Numbered from the stretch's first letter, positions 1 to 12,373 are shown. The stretch is DNA of 64,000 nt from Straminergon stramineum (GCA_963920665.1 OY987269.1:19904501-19968500), one strand, 5' to 3'. A program made the numbers and translations. Notes: a model not told the origin generated them from the letters alone.

Positions 1-14
1 CCCCAATGCCCACC

Positions 15-252
15 TTAACCCTTAAATGTTGAACTAGTGACCGTGAAAATCAGCCCTTTTGGAATCGTGTGACATCATCTACTTCAAAAAAAACAAAAAT
101 ATTCATTGGGGGAGTCAAACTATTATAGAAGATCTCCCCTTTCCACCCCTAATTCCAAGGATGAATATTATAGTTGCAACTCTCTCCTACAAAGGAAAAT
201 TCCTTGTCATTCATTAGACAAAAAAACGTCCACCGCGTCATTTATGGGTTAC
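15..252. mobile_element. TTAA-flanked miniature element, family A, copy 1
   Basis: The element starts with TTAACCCTTAAATG and ends with ATGGGTTAC, an imperfect terminal inverted repeat whose right TTAA has mutated to TTAC. A second copy at 40259-40488 matches along its whole length (for example the shared stretches GACCGTG, AAATCAGCC and TCCTTGTCATTCAT) and keeps a perfect TTAA on both sides. It has no coding capacity. The TTAA flank plus a CCC start resembles piggyBac-type ends; that class assignment is inference. Confidence 0.7.
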
Positions 253-900
253 GTTACAGACATGTCAACCCAAAGTGCTCAAAGCAAGGCAACTTCCAAT
301 GTAATCTAAGGTAAAAGCTACAGTTGATTTGTTTCCAAAAGCATGTTTCATGATTTGGCAGGAGTCCCTATCATCAGAATATTGAGGAATCTAAGAGACC
401 CCCAATTCCATCAAATGGGAGTAAATTAAATTATTTCCAATCAATTTTGTCGCCTAAGCAAAGGAAAGGAAAGCAAAGCAACTGCCTTAAGGCATTGCAA
501 GATTTGATGGTTCCACCTTGTCACATCAGCAGCAGCAACAGCAGCAATGGCAGCCCCTCCTCCTCCGCCATTCCCGACCACTTGCTTCACACTGTTCCAA
601 GCCCCCCTTTGGAATGCAAGAACCGGTCAGTTTCAAGCAATTAGTGTGGCCCCTTATTTGGTGTGACCAGGTGCACTTAATGATAATTCCTTCACAAGAT
701 TCAGAGGTCCACATCATTCATACGGCATTGTTCAGTGCCCACTTGTGCTTTCGTCCCTTGCTGCTGATAGTGCAAAAAAAATTCTTGTTGTGGAGAACAC
801 AATAAAAAAAATAAAAAATAAATGTGTTCCATCATGGCTTAGGTATTAGTTGAACACTACAAGTGTTTGAATGAAAGAGATGGTTTGATTTATTTGTTTT
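253..900. other. Intergenic, nothing recognised
   Basis: AT-rich sequence without a supportable gene. A short CAG/CAA-rich run lies near 526-552. The short open frames here overlap one another on both strands and carry no recognisable domain. Confidence 0.5.
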
Positions 901-1819
901 TTAACCCCTAGAGGACCATTGTCCCCTTGGGGGACAAACTGGATTTCAAGCAGTCTCAATTTTTGTCATGATTTTTTGAAATTTTTTGTGGAAATAAGAA
1001 AACTGATTAGCTTTGTGGGAATATAATTTATTTTTTTTAATTGGTGCTTGGGAACAAAAATTATGCCCAAATAAAGCTCAAAACATGGGAGATTGGGTAG
1101 CAACAAAAAAAATCAAAAATTTGATTTTTTTTTTGGTAAATTCAAAAAAATCTAATAGATTACATTTTTGTGTACATGGAAAGCTTGGATTCATTTCATT
1201 TGGATAAGTGATGTGAAAGTTATGGATAATCTTAATCTTCAGGTAATTTAAGAATCTTCTTGAAAATGTAACTTGTGGGATTCATTTCCAAATGCAATTT
1301 ATACGATTTTAAGAGGAAAGAAAAGGTCCACATGGTTTAGTTTCCTTGCTAGAGCAATCTCACCATAGGGATTAGTGAATTTTAATTCTATCTTAGAGGT
1401 ATTAATAATTTAGATTTTCCTTCTATCTCATACCGACTTCTACTTAATATTTTTAAGAATGAAAATTCATTTTTTAAAAAATTTCTTTTCTTCCACTAGA
1501 CTCTCAACTCAATTTTCCACCATAAAGATTTAAACTTCAAAACTTTGTAGTTCAAAAAAATTTAAGTTGAGAAGGTTCAAAGTCAAATTATCTAATCCAC
1601 CAGTGTGCAAAAGAAATATTTTTTCACTTTAAACACAAATATCTTGCAATCTATGAGGTCAAAATTTCTGAAATTTATCCCACACATTCTCATACTATTT
1701 AGGTGTATGATCAAACGTCCAAAAAATAAAAGTTTCAAATTTGTCTACTTTTTGCAATAGAAATGGTAGTTTTGAGTGTTATTTGGCAAAAAAAAAAGCC
1801 TTGGTCCTTTAGGGATTAA
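901..1819. mobile_element. TTAA-flanked element, family C, copy 1
   Basis: The left end is TTAACCCCTAGAGGACC and the right end is GGTCCTTTAGGGATTAA, an inverted repeat of about 17 bp with one extra A on the right. The interior near 1620-1720 resembles the elements at 32009-32606 and 55451-56359, including the stretch around 'cttgcaatctatgaggtcaa'. No transposase is encoded, so it is non-autonomous. A small palindrome (TGTCCCC-TT-GGGGACA) sits just inside the left end. Confidence 0.7.
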
Positions 1820-1869
1820 TCTTATGAAGCACTTGTACTTCATTAGTAATATTTGTATCATTGATTTAA

Positions 1870-2800
1870 TGAAGATAGAATGGGCTATTTGTGAGACCCT
1901 TTGTATTCCTTTGTCCCATCTATCAATGAAAATTAGTCACTAGCCACTTCATTATGGAAGGGAGAATGGATTGTTTTCAATTCCCTTCTCATTTCTCAAC
2001 CCACTTGTCACTGAAAATTGGACACTAGCCACTTCATCATGGAAGGTAGAGAGGCCTATTTCCCATCTTCTTCATGATCCTCTATCCCACCTATCACCCA
2101 AAATTGACCATTAACCACTTCATTATGGAAGGTATAATGGGCTATTCCCCATCTTCTTTCTGGTCTTCTAACCCACCTATCATCCAATAGCCACTTCATA
2201 ATGGAAGGTAGAGTGGGCTATTCTCGAGCCCCTTCGTGTTCTTTTGCCTTCACCTATCTCAATCTCAAGCAACCACTGACTACTTCATTATTGAAGGTAG
2301 AATGGCTTGTGCATGATGTCCTTCCCGTTCCTTTGTCCCACGTGCCAGTTCGATGTGAAAGGTAGAATAGACTATTCCTAATCCCATTCTTTTGCCCACC
2401 GGACACTAGCTACTTCATTAGGAAAGGTAGTTAGAATGGGCTATTCCCAATCCCATTCCCATTCCTTTGTCCACTTGCCACCGGTCACTTCATTATGAAA
2501 GGTAGAATGGTTTATTCACCATTTCCTTTCTATTCCTCTTCATAATGCAATTGAAGATCAAATAAATTACCTTTTGACATATTTTGGGACTTTATCCATT
2601 CAAAATATATGTAATGACCTTTGTGTCATTGATGAATAATTTTTATGAAGACAAATTCATCAGGAACACTTATTATTGACATTTCACACTTGTATTATTG
2701 ATAAACAATTTTAATAATGTAGGTAGATCCATTGTAAACACTTGTCTACTTGAATCCTAGAGTGCAACCACTCCTATTCTTGATGAACAATTTTAAAGCA
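1870..2800. repeat. Left arm of a large inverted-repeat (foldback-like) structure
   Basis: About eight diverged subrepeats of roughly 75 bp share the core 'cacttcattatggaaggt' followed by 'agaatgggctattcc'; cores lie near 1950, 2037, 2122, 2196, 2286, 2352, 2416 and 2490. The inner part (2541-2790) has no subrepeats. The whole arm matches the reverse complement of 9490-10355, for example 'ttcataatgcaattgaag' at about 2541 against its complement near 9755. Long arms built from tandem subrepeats are typical of foldback-type DNA transposons. Confidence 0.75.
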
Positions 2801-3335
2801 CAAATCCTTGAGCCACTTTCACTTTCTTGTATATTATAAAGCTACATGAATTCAAATGTAAATAGTTGTTCAATGCTATGAAGCACAATATATATGATAT
2901 ATGTTTCAAATGTAAAGGTTCTAGGAAGATATATGTATAGCTTAGATAAATTTAACATTTATGCAATGCATACCAAGAAAAATATTCATAGTATCAAAAT
3001 ATTCCTCAAGTAATAGTTCAAATTGAATTTTTTAAATTAATACTACCCTCTTACAAGAAGCTATTTCTAAATAATAATTAATTAATCCAATCATAGTATC
3101 AAAATCCATGTAATAATTTATAGAGTATATTTTTCCATTTTTTCATATATTCAAAAAACTTTAAGATTCCAAGTAAATTATTTGTAAGCAATTGCCTATG
3201 TGCTTTAAATGGTGTGGAATATTTTGTACAGTTGGAGATAATTTTGATAAACACCATGATATAATTGGCAAACTTTTTAGCTTGTATAGAAGAAATCCAA
3301 TAGATTTTTTTAATAATTACTGAGCATTTACCTTT

Positions 3336-3911
3336 TTAACCCCTAAAAGGGCAAACATTCAAATTTTGAACAATATATGAATGCAAATATTCCCCAAACA
3401 CATCAAATCTTTGTTTTTTAATCCATCTAAATATTAGTAGATTCTTCTTTTTATTCACTTATATTTGTACAAATGTAGATTTTTAACACTTCCTTTTATA
3501 AATCTTCTATAGCTCATAGTATAGAAGCATCTATGAGTCCCTAAACTAAATTCTTTAGTTCAAAACAACATCCTTTGAAAATAAATAAATGACCAAAAGA
3601 AAATTTTGAAAACCCCCCACCATAATTAGAATTCCACATTTTAAACTCAAAGAAAAAAATCTTGTGAAAATTACAAATATTCAATCTACAATTGAATTTA
3701 AAGGAAATTTCAATTTATAGTTCCATTTCTTTTATAAAATATGGGTTAGTACTAATAGCAACTGTTCTAAATGTATGGGATATGATATATAAATCATATT
3801 TTCCAACTGTTTTTCTAAACTCATCATTAAATTGCCATTCTACATTGTGTTTTATAGTAAATCTCCACAATTTTGGAGATATAGACTACTCCCTAGTCTT
3901 TAAAGGGTCAA
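3336..3911. mobile_element. TTAA-flanked element, family B, copy 1
   Basis: It starts TTAACCCCTAAAAGGGCAAA and ends AGTCTTTAAAGGGTCAA, an imperfect inverted repeat whose right TTAA has mutated to TCAA. The body matches 16634-17186 and the region after 56356; shared stretches include 'caaattttgaacaat' with 'atgaatgcaaa' and the 'attcttctttttat...' block. It is non-autonomous. Confidence 0.65.
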
Positions 3912-6900
3912 AATACATGGGGTAATCCACATTTCCAAACTTCTCGTGATGTATTATAAAATGCAACTTTGGAGAACAATTTGATGATAATCAACAATAG
4001 AATCTAAAAGTATGAATCATATGTCATCAATATAGTTTGATCAAGTGCTACACAAACCTATCTTTTTCAAGAAAATTAAAAACTGAAAATTCCTTCAAAT
4101 TTTAATTACAGATTATTTTTTTTAATTTGAATTTTCTTTTCTTTTCGAATTCAAAATGTTAATTTCTAATTAAGGTCATTTTTATAATTTGAACTTTACT
4201 TTCTTTTTCAAGATGTTTTGAGCTAACCTTTTTTGAATTGAAAAATCATTTTTTTATCTTCAAACATGTTTGTATACCTTGAACCATGTAATATTTACAA
4301 AGAAAATCCCTCAACATCCTTACCATATAAAGGTAAGATAAGAAATGAAAAAATTCTACAAACATTTGGATGGATGAAAACACGAAGACTTGGTACATTG
4401 GGACAAAATTGTGTTTATTAGTTGTTTAAAATTTGAACATCTAGTCGTTAACCCCTAACTGCCTAACCAACCATATATGGTTGATCTAAAATTTTAGACT
4501 TGTTTTGGTGTTGGTAGTTAAATCCTTTTACCATTTAAAATTTTTTCACAAGTAGTTTTGGAGGTTAACTTTTGAAAGTAATTATTTTTCACTAAAAAGG
4601 TAAATATTTGATTTTTCAGAGATCCTCAGACACATATATGTGCCATTAATAGAGGTATAGAACTTGCCAATTTTACTTCATTTCATGGCTTTGAGTAAGT
4701 TTGCCAATTACACTTGATTTGAGATCAAAAAAATTGTGCTTATCCATTTGCTTTGAAAATGGTCCAAATAGAAAGAATAAAGGGTTTTCATGGTTTTCAT
4801 CATTGAAAAATAAAACATTCAAGTGTTGATTTGGAATTATTTGCAATCTCTATGTAAAAAAAAATTGCATTTCAACAATTGTAAGATGAGTTGTAAGGTG
4901 GATTGTATGATGAATTTGATAGCTCTTCATTTGAATGTAAGATTTTTGGAATGCATTTTCGTGTTCTAACACAATTTTTAGTTGTTCATGTCATCTCCAA
5001 TCCCAAAAAACTCTTTTATGCAAATTTCTCAAACATTATAGGATAATTTCTCAAAATTACACAATTTATATGCAATAGGATAATTACATTCTCCTTGTTA
5101 TAATCTCACAACTCCTATGCAATTTCACACTCAAAATTGGTAAGCACGTTAATAAGCAAGTTCTTTAAGCATCTATACAATTAGATTTTGGAAAAAAATA
5201 AATTGTTTCATTAGGGATAACTATAAGCCCATGATCATTTTTCATATGAAAAACACACTTCAAAAGGCTTGGGCAAGCAGGGATTAAGGGCTGAGATTTC
5301 AAGACATTAGCTTTAAAGAACTACCATTAGTAGTTATGGCAATTTTGGAAAGATTAAAAAAGAAATAGAAGTAAATTGTTATAGCTTCATTTCATAAAAT
5401 TGAACTTCATTGCATTTTAAATAAAAAATAAGTGAAATTCAATATCTAGCTTTAAAAAGCCCCTTTAATTGGCATTGATAATGTTGTTACATTGGAGGAC
5501 TGATAAAATTATATTCCTATTTGATTTCTACATAGAAATTATATAAGAAAGTACTAACAATGCTTCAGCTAAAAGAATGGAATGATGATTTGCAAATAGT
5601 CATACATGGAATGGAATTCATAATAAACTCCTAATTTCCCATACTAAAAAAAACAAAATCAATCAAAAGAAATATGAACAAGTAATATTAACTCTTCCAT
5701 ATCATTTATTATCTTTACCCATAGGGAGAGATTTAGCAATTGTGCACAATGGTTCAAAGGATCAAAAGTTCAATAGTTAAGTAGGTAGATGAAAATGAAA
5801 CATATCTTAAAAGAAATAGTCTTATGTTAGGGCATGTCATTATTACGAATTTGTTTCTTATGTCTAATAGAATTGTGACTTATGGATATTCTAAGAGTAG
5901 TATTCTAGGCTTGCTAGAATGTGAGTTTGAAAGCCTCTAATACTTAAGGTATTTTTGGAGGTTTTTTGGTCTAGGACCCATGAACATGGTTTAGGGAAAT
6001 ATAAAATTTATAGTCAAGAAATACAAAACAGGTAGTTAGGGTACACTATGTGAATGCCTCTCAAAAATCAAGTAAAATCTTCACACACACACACCAAGAG
6101 ATCCTTCTCAAGGCCTGAAACTCCATTGTTGGTGGGATGGGATATCAAGAAATTCAAGAAATTCTCCACAAAGTCCACATTACAAATTAATAGGTTTAGA
6201 CAATAGTCTTGTGCAACATGCAATCAAAGGACATAGAGATAAGGTACGTGGATTTTTGAAGGTCATAGGTACTATACTTTTGATCCCATTAGGTTTCTCT
6301 CATACTTGAACATGTTTGAACAATTTACTTGAAAACTTTGAAACTATTTCTCAAATTTGGTGATTCAAGTTATCTATCATGGTTATAGGATACCAACATT
6401 TTCCACTCTTAAGTACCATCCTTTTCTAAACATCAATTTTTTTCTAAAAAACCTACTATTGTTGAAAATTTTCAAAGATAATCTCTAAGAGTTTAGTTCT
6501 TTTGGTTCCCAAACTCTAGGCTCAAGGCTTATAGGTTCACACACTAGGGTCGTTGATTAGCATTCAAAGATTATCACATAGGGATTTCAATATTTTCAAT
6601 CAATAAAATTTCAATAGAAGATTGTGCCATAGATAATATAAAAAGAGACATACAAAAGGGACACATAAATATTTTGATAGAGATACGTGCGATTAGGCGC
6701 TTGTTTGTATGGAGCATTCTCTAGTCTTTCCATTGACATATTACACAATCTTTATTGAAGTTTCCTTCACTAGCTACTTTTTACCTCTAAAATAATAAAG
6801 AGCTCACTTTGGGAATTTTAAGAATTTGGTAGGCTCTATTCATTTCAAAATTTGAAATTTTTGCATGAGAATTTAAGGATAGATATTAATCATCCTTATG

Positions 6901-7118
6901 TATTTGTAAAGCTTGGTTTTATGTCATATCCATAAATATTGCAAGGAATAAGTTTTTTCAATTTCAATGTCAAACCAAGTAGCTAAAAATATATATTTTA
7001 AAAGTATTCATTAATTTTATTTATTCTTTACATTGATAACTATCAAGAGCATTTGAACCATTCACACATATAAGCAATCCATTTTCCAACATATTGGTTG
7101 AATTGTATTAATTCAGCA

Positions 7119-7120
<2 letters not shown>

Positions 7121-7151
<31 letters not shown>
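7121..7151. repeat. (TA)n microsatellite
   Basis: About 15 uninterrupted TA dinucleotides. Confidence 0.95.
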
Positions 7152-7153
<2 letters not shown>

Positions 7154-7289
7154 GCACATGGTACACTCTTCTAACACTTAATAAGGTAAAACTTTGCATA
7201 GAAGTACTATTAAAGAGGGAAAACAATATTTCATGATTTTCCCTATGTATCTATTGCAAAGAAGTCTCTCAAAAAATTGTCCAAATTTT

Positions 7290-7557
7290 TTTAAGAGGTT
7301 ATCATGATCATGGCTCAAAACAAATATGCCTTCCTTTCAAATACTATAATCTTTCAACCCATGCACTCAAACATGTTGAAATTTTTACAAAACATGCTTA
7401 GGGTAGTCTACCTCCAGACTGTACAGTCAAATTCCCCCCCAAATATCTCAAATCCAAATTCAAGTCTAGAAAACTAGAAATGGAGTAGCAATTCATATTA
7501 TTTTTTGACAAAACATAGTCAAAGAATTTACTTACTTCAGGGGTTAAAGGTAGTCTA
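7290..7557. mobile_element. End fragment of a family C TTAA element
   Basis: The fragment ends CTTCAGGGGTTAA. The preceding 260 bp match the terminal part of the element at 55451-56359, including the 'tttttgacaaaacatagtc' stretch next to the end and an 'atcttt-caa-ccatgca' block further in. The other end was not located. Confidence 0.5.
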
Positions 7558-7983
7558 GTGTCAATAGTAGATATTCCTACAACCTCTACTTTGAAAATTC
7601 ATAGTTTATTCATACAGTCTCTGAAAATTCTCAAACCAATTGCATTCACTTCCACTCACTTTCTTTAGATAACGCCTTCATTCTTATGCTTTTTTCCTAA
7701 AAAAATTTGTGTTCATAGATGCTGAATCTCAGAACTGTGTCTGCTTTAGCTAAAGATAGCGCATGTCTCCCAGTGGAGAGACCCATCACATGGTGTGTCT
7801 AAAGCCCAGAATTTTGGGGGAATGTACTGTCGACCCATGACAATACTTGTCCGCCAACTTTGAAATTAAAAGTTTTAGGTCACCTGTTCAAAAGCCCATC
7901 TCCCACAGATCACAGGATTGCAGTAACTGAAGTTTTCTATGCTGAGTGAACTTTGTTCCAGATGTTGAAGAACTGGGAACTCT

Positions 7984-8038
7984 ACCACAAAATCACCACA
8001 AAATCACCACAAAATCACCACAAAATCACCGCAAAATT
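7984..8038. repeat. 11-bp tandem repeat, five units
   Basis: Four exact ACCACAAAATC units are followed by one variant (ACCGCAAAATT). It is a minisatellite with no associated gene. Confidence 0.95.
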
Positions 8039-8092
8039 GTAACTTAGTTGACACTAATAGCAATCACCACATAATCAACACTAAGGTGGGAG

Positions 8093-8411
8093 GTCCACAA
8101 AGAGCCTATCTAAGAACTGAAACTGAATTTTGGGGATGTGAAACTTATTGAAATATTTTTCAGTAAATTTTTCTTGAAAGACAAGAGGAATTGACATCTA
8201 ACCCAAGTCGTTTCATATTTTTTGGAGCTTTGTAGAATTGGTTATGAATTTTTGAAGTCGAAATGGTGTAGGGCTCTGAAACTGCACACGTCCTCAAATG
8301 TATATTGTTCATACATCCCTGTAAAGATGAAAAAAACCAATGTACAAACAGTGTACATTTGAGGAGGTGTGTGGTTTTAGAGCCTGTGTGGATTTCGAGC
8401 CTCCTACCTTA
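8093..8411. repeat. Dispersed repeat D, copy 1
   Basis: About 320 bp match 42793-43100 in the same orientation at high similarity, from 'aaactgaattttggggatg' to 'tcgagcctcctaccttа-like' CTACCTTA end. A more diverged partial copy is at 54110-54240. Ends with a clear inverted repeat were not found, so the class is unknown. Confidence 0.75.
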
Positions 8412-8535
8412 ATAGCAATTGAGAATACTTACTAACTTAGTACTCCGTATTAACACAAACTATTTTACATTGGATTTTATTGCCAAGTGAAAGAGATTTC
8501 TATCGCACTTTAGCATGCACTATTTGAACATTGAG

Positions 8536-9010
8536 GTAAAACAACCCGTTGTGGTCAAAACTAGGAGTTTGTCCTCATGCCATAACTAATATTTTTTTAA
8601 TCCCCCCCCCCCCCCCATAAGGACAAGTGTGAGATACAGGGAGAGAAATTGAAATTAAATATATATATATATTTTTTTTGACAAAGTCTGAATTTGCTAT
8701 GAATTTTTGAAGTGTTTAGCCCATGATGGCCCCAAAGAGTCTCTAGACTTCCCCCAACCAACAAATTTTTAGCCATAACGCTCATCTTACTCACCTAAAG
8801 GAGTTACAACATTTTTTGATGTGGAAGGCCTAAAATAGGCACTTCCTACAATGAATTTACATTTAAACTTAGCTAGAAGTTCCTAATGAGGTCACTAATC
8901 ATTCCATTATTGTCAAATAAGACACCGATTATGATCCAAATCTCATTTATTGAAAATAACCAAAATGAGGCTATTCTCTAGCTATCCACAATGGAAACTT
9001 ATAGCCGCAA
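8536..9010 (+). mobile_element. E-family miniature element, copy 1
   Basis: The left end GAGGTAAAACAACCCGTTG matches the left end of the complete copy at 37333-37933, and similarity continues through 'cataacgctcatcttactc' and 'cacttcctacaatgaa'. The right inverted repeat is not clear in this copy. A run of about 16 C residues lies at 8602-8617. Confidence 0.65.
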
Positions 9011-9039
9011 TGGTTTTTTCCACCTTATATATGAATTTT

Positions 9040-9320
9040 CAAAGTTTTGTATGAAGGGTGCATCAAAACTTCACTAAACTCATATCCAAAGCTTTCATAT
9101 TGATTGCATAAGATACATCTTGTATCATCAATATTTAAGTTTTTGTGCCATTTTCGGGTCCAAATGTAGGTGTCAAATTTTGTGATGATTATTGGTGCAT
9201 ATACCTTACATTTGTGAAGCATATTCAAAGACAATTTTCATCTAATTATGAAATTGCTAGGAAGGTGGTATGGACATTGTTGGATGCACAAGGAAGCTAC
9301 CTCTCATGAAATGTTTTTTA
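9040..9320. repeat. Direct repeat F, copy 1
   Basis: About 270 bp recur in the same orientation at 10390-10650 with roughly three quarters identity by eye; shared stretches include 'aaacttcactaa', 'gtccaaatgta' and 'taccttaca-gtgtgaagca'. The two copies bracket the right arm of the foldback-like structure. Confidence 0.7.
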
Positions 9321-9489
9321 CGATAATTTGGATAATTTTTTAAAGAATGTGTGTTATATTTTACATTATTAAAAAAAATTCAATATTTCCTTTTTTAAAT
9401 ATAATTATATATAGAAACCTATAATGCTTTGAATAAAAATAATGATGATTTATATTATGCCATGCTCATAACCTAATTGTCGACAATGG

Positions 9490-10355
9490 TTTTGTCTACT
9501 TTGAAATTGTTCATCAATAATGGAAGGTTGAATTCTAGGAATTGAATGGGCAAGTGTCTACAATTGATCTACGTACATTAGTAAAAATGTTCATCAATAA
9601 AACAAATGTGAAGTGTCAACAATACATGTTCACAATAGATCTCTCTATATAAAAAAGTTCATCAATAATAGAAGGGTCATTATATATGTCAATATGATTT
9701 GAATGGACAAGGGTTCACCAATATGTCAAACGTTGAACCATTTTATCTTCAATTGCATTATGAAATGGCTTGTTTGGGATGGGATTATGAAGTGATTACT
9801 TTGAGAGGAATGGGAGAGGGATCAAGAATAGCCCATTCTACCTTTCATAATGAAGTGGCAGGTTGATGGGCCAAAGGAACGAAAAAGAGATTGGGAATAG
9901 TCTATTCTACTTTTTATAATGAAGTGTCAGGTAGTTGGTGGTCCATACGAATGTGAAAGAGAATAGGAATAGCCCATTCTACCTTTCATAATAAAGTATC
10001 TAATAGCAGGTGGGTAGATGAGTAGGAAGGAGACTGGGAATACATCCTATTCTACCTTTTATAGTGAAGTGGACAGTGGTAGTGGGTAGAGGAACATGAA
10101 AGAGATCGGACATAGGCCATTCTACCTTCCATAATGAAATAGCGAGTGAACAATTGGGGGTGGTCGATGGGACAAGGAACATGATGGGCTTCAAAATAGC
10201 ACACTCTACCTTCCATATTGAAGTAGCAAGTGGCCAATTAGGGGGTGATAGCTGGGACAAAGGAACCAAAGGGGCTTGAGAATAGACCACTCCATCTTCC
10301 ATAATGAACAAGTCAGTGGCTAGTTTCGGATGACAAATGGGGTGACTAATTAAAT
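9490..10355. repeat. Right arm of the large inverted-repeat structure
   Basis: This is the reverse complement of 1870-2800. Seven subrepeats with the core 'ctacctttcataatgaagtg' lie near 9839, 9907, 9979, 10052, 10122, 10206 and 10292. The inner part (9490-9770) matches 2541-2790 in reverse complement. Short open frames on the minus strand here arise from the subrepeats and are not genes. Confidence 0.75.
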
Positions 10356-10389
10356 CAAAACAAAAAACCTAATCTAATGTATGGATGTA

Positions 10390-10650
10390 TGAAAGGTGAA
10401 ACTAAACTTCACTAAGCTCTCCTAAGCTTTCATGTTGATTGTGTACATCTTATATCAACTTTAGTGTTGGTTTCTAGTCCAAATGTACGTGTCAAATATT
10501 TAGCCCATTATTAGTGCACATACCTTACATGTGTGAAGCATTCACTCTATTCAAAGATGGTTTTTATCCAATTATGAAACTACTAAGAAGGCGGGAAGGG
10601 ACATTCATTTGTTGAATGCACAAATAAGCTACCTCTCATAAAATATTGAT
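10390..10650. repeat. Direct repeat F, copy 2
   Basis: Second copy of the segment at 9040-9320, in the same orientation, just outside the right foldback arm. Confidence 0.7.
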
Positions 10651-10927
10651 CTTTGCCCAAAACTAAACACTTACATTTGAACCAAAAATAATAATGAAAT
10701 ACAAACATTGGTGACATGAGATGTATACAATGAGGAAAAGGAAGTGGATGGGGTTCAATTGTGCAAATGATCTAAATAACCATTTCAAACTTGAAAGAAC
10801 ACAAAAATAACTACTTTCTACATAAATAAAAGGAAAAGCATTGTTTCCATATTAATTCTTCAATGAACTCCCAATGACAACCAATTTGAAAATTTGTAAT
10901 TTGAATATCTTGGAATCTTGCACTTGT

Positions 10928-10931
<4 letters not shown>

Positions 10932-10962
<31 letters not shown>
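10932..10962. repeat. (AT)n microsatellite
   Basis: About 15 AT dinucleotides. The surrounding 10650-11940 is AT-rich and shows no gene. Confidence 0.95.
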
Positions 10963-10963
<1 letters not shown>

Positions 10964-11944
10964 AGTTAAAGTTCTCAAAAGTAGAAAATAGCCATTTATT
11001 TCTTGAGGCTAATGTAAAGAAAGAGGTTTATTAATTTAGATTTCACATTGAAGTGAACAAAACAGTGGCTTGAATGATGGGAATTTTACATTCTTTGTTT
11101 AGGGAGGGATTGTATGGTACAACATACCCTTGATAACATCCCTCTCAACTCAAAGACATTTGAATTGTATTACACAAAATCTTCATTGCAATTTCTATAG
11201 TTAGACCCTAACATGATCATCAAATATTTGTTTGTTGTTGTTAGATAACCTTTCTACATACTTGGAAATTCAAATGCTTTATGAAATGCAAGATTTGGAT
11301 GAGAATATATGTTCACTAAGAAGGAAGCATAGTGGATTTGCCTTTTTTTTAAATACCATTGTGGATCTATGAAAAAACAAAATATATAGAGTGAGTGACA
11401 AAATTAGGAAGAAATTGCATAAATGAGTCATATTTGGACTTCCCACTCATTGTGCTTCAATCATTTTTCCATTCTTTTCTTCACAATGATGCTATTATAA
11501 TCTACTACTAACTATCCAGTGAAAAGACAAAGCACTTCCTGCTCAAATTAATTAGCCCCCCCCCACCTCCCCCCAAAATTAGTAGCCATTGATCATTTTC
11601 GAAAAAAATAAAACACCCCCTTCCCTGCCGTTGATCTTCATACCATACATATACCATATGTATACGGATATGGAAAACATATACAGAAACAGATACAGAT
11701 TATCCCATATCGATTGTTAGATGACTTTGTTTTGAAAAATACAAGAGTGAGGGGGGGTACTGTTTTTTCCCATGAGGTTAGGGGGGTTGTGCAATTAAAA
11801 TTGAATCCAATTTTAATTGCCTCAGATAGCCTTCCTCACTATCCACTTAAAAGATAGCCTTACCAATCCAATTAATAAATTACAACATGCTCCCAAATAT
11901 AAATGATTATTCACTTGGATCTAGAAAAATTCATGTATGTACTG

Positions 11945-12156
11945 ACTTTTTTAGGCCTACAAACTCTTTAAGGCCATGATGGGCTAAATACTTTAAAAAT
12001 TCATAACAAATTCACAATGTGTCGAAAAAAATTTAGTTTTAGATGCTCTCACCATTTCTATCACTTGACTTTCTTTGGGAAAAAAAAAGTATAAAATTAC
12101 AGAAATAACAAGAACGCAAACCCCCCATTTTGGTCCACAATGGGTTGTTTTACCTT
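11945..12156 (-). mobile_element. E-family miniature element, partial copy in reverse orientation
   Basis: The reverse complement starts AAGGTAAAACAACCCATTG and follows the copy at 37333-37933 through 'agtcaagtgatagaaatgg' and 'tatgaattttt-aagt'. It is truncated on the low-coordinate side. Its terminus lies only a few bases from the separate inverted-repeat element that starts at 12161. Confidence 0.65.
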
Positions 12157-12160
12157 ATAC

Positions 12161-12373
12161 AGGTAGAACCTCCTTTAGTGCATGGTGTTGGGACTATGCA
12201 CTAAGAGAGGTTTATGCATTTAGAGAAGCCATAGGGCCACTTGTCTTTTTATTTTGTAGCATGTGCCACACGTCTTTTCATCTTGAATCATGGGCATGGG
12301 CCACCTACTATTTACAAACTCTCTTAATGCATATTATACACCAAGGGAGGGTGCACTAAAAGAGGTTCTACCT
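12161..12373. mobile_element. Miniature inverted-repeat element (about 213 bp)
   Basis: The left end AGGTAGAACCTCCTTTAGTG pairs with the right end CACTAAAAGAGGTTCTACCT, an inverted repeat of about 20 bp. Inside, 'tgcactaagagaggttta' repeats the terminal motif. No protein is encoded and the superfamily is unknown. Confidence 0.7.

Larger units (their letters stand above)
2801..9489. other. Interior of the inverted-repeat structure, no supportable gene
   Basis: About 6.7 kb of AT-rich DNA lies between the two arms. No open frame is long or domain-like enough to be a transposase. The space contains other repeats listed separately: a family B element (3336-3911), the end of a family C element (7290-7557), dispersed repeat D (8093-8411), an E-family copy (8536-9010) and a direct repeat (9040-9320). 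A lone TTAACCCCTAACTGCC start lies at 4449 without a clear partner. Confidence 0.6.

Noticed and set aside
10000..10311. 103-codon minus frame with repeated peptide blocks
   Set aside because: The repetition comes from the DNA subrepeats of the foldback arm; frame lengths vary between subrepeats.
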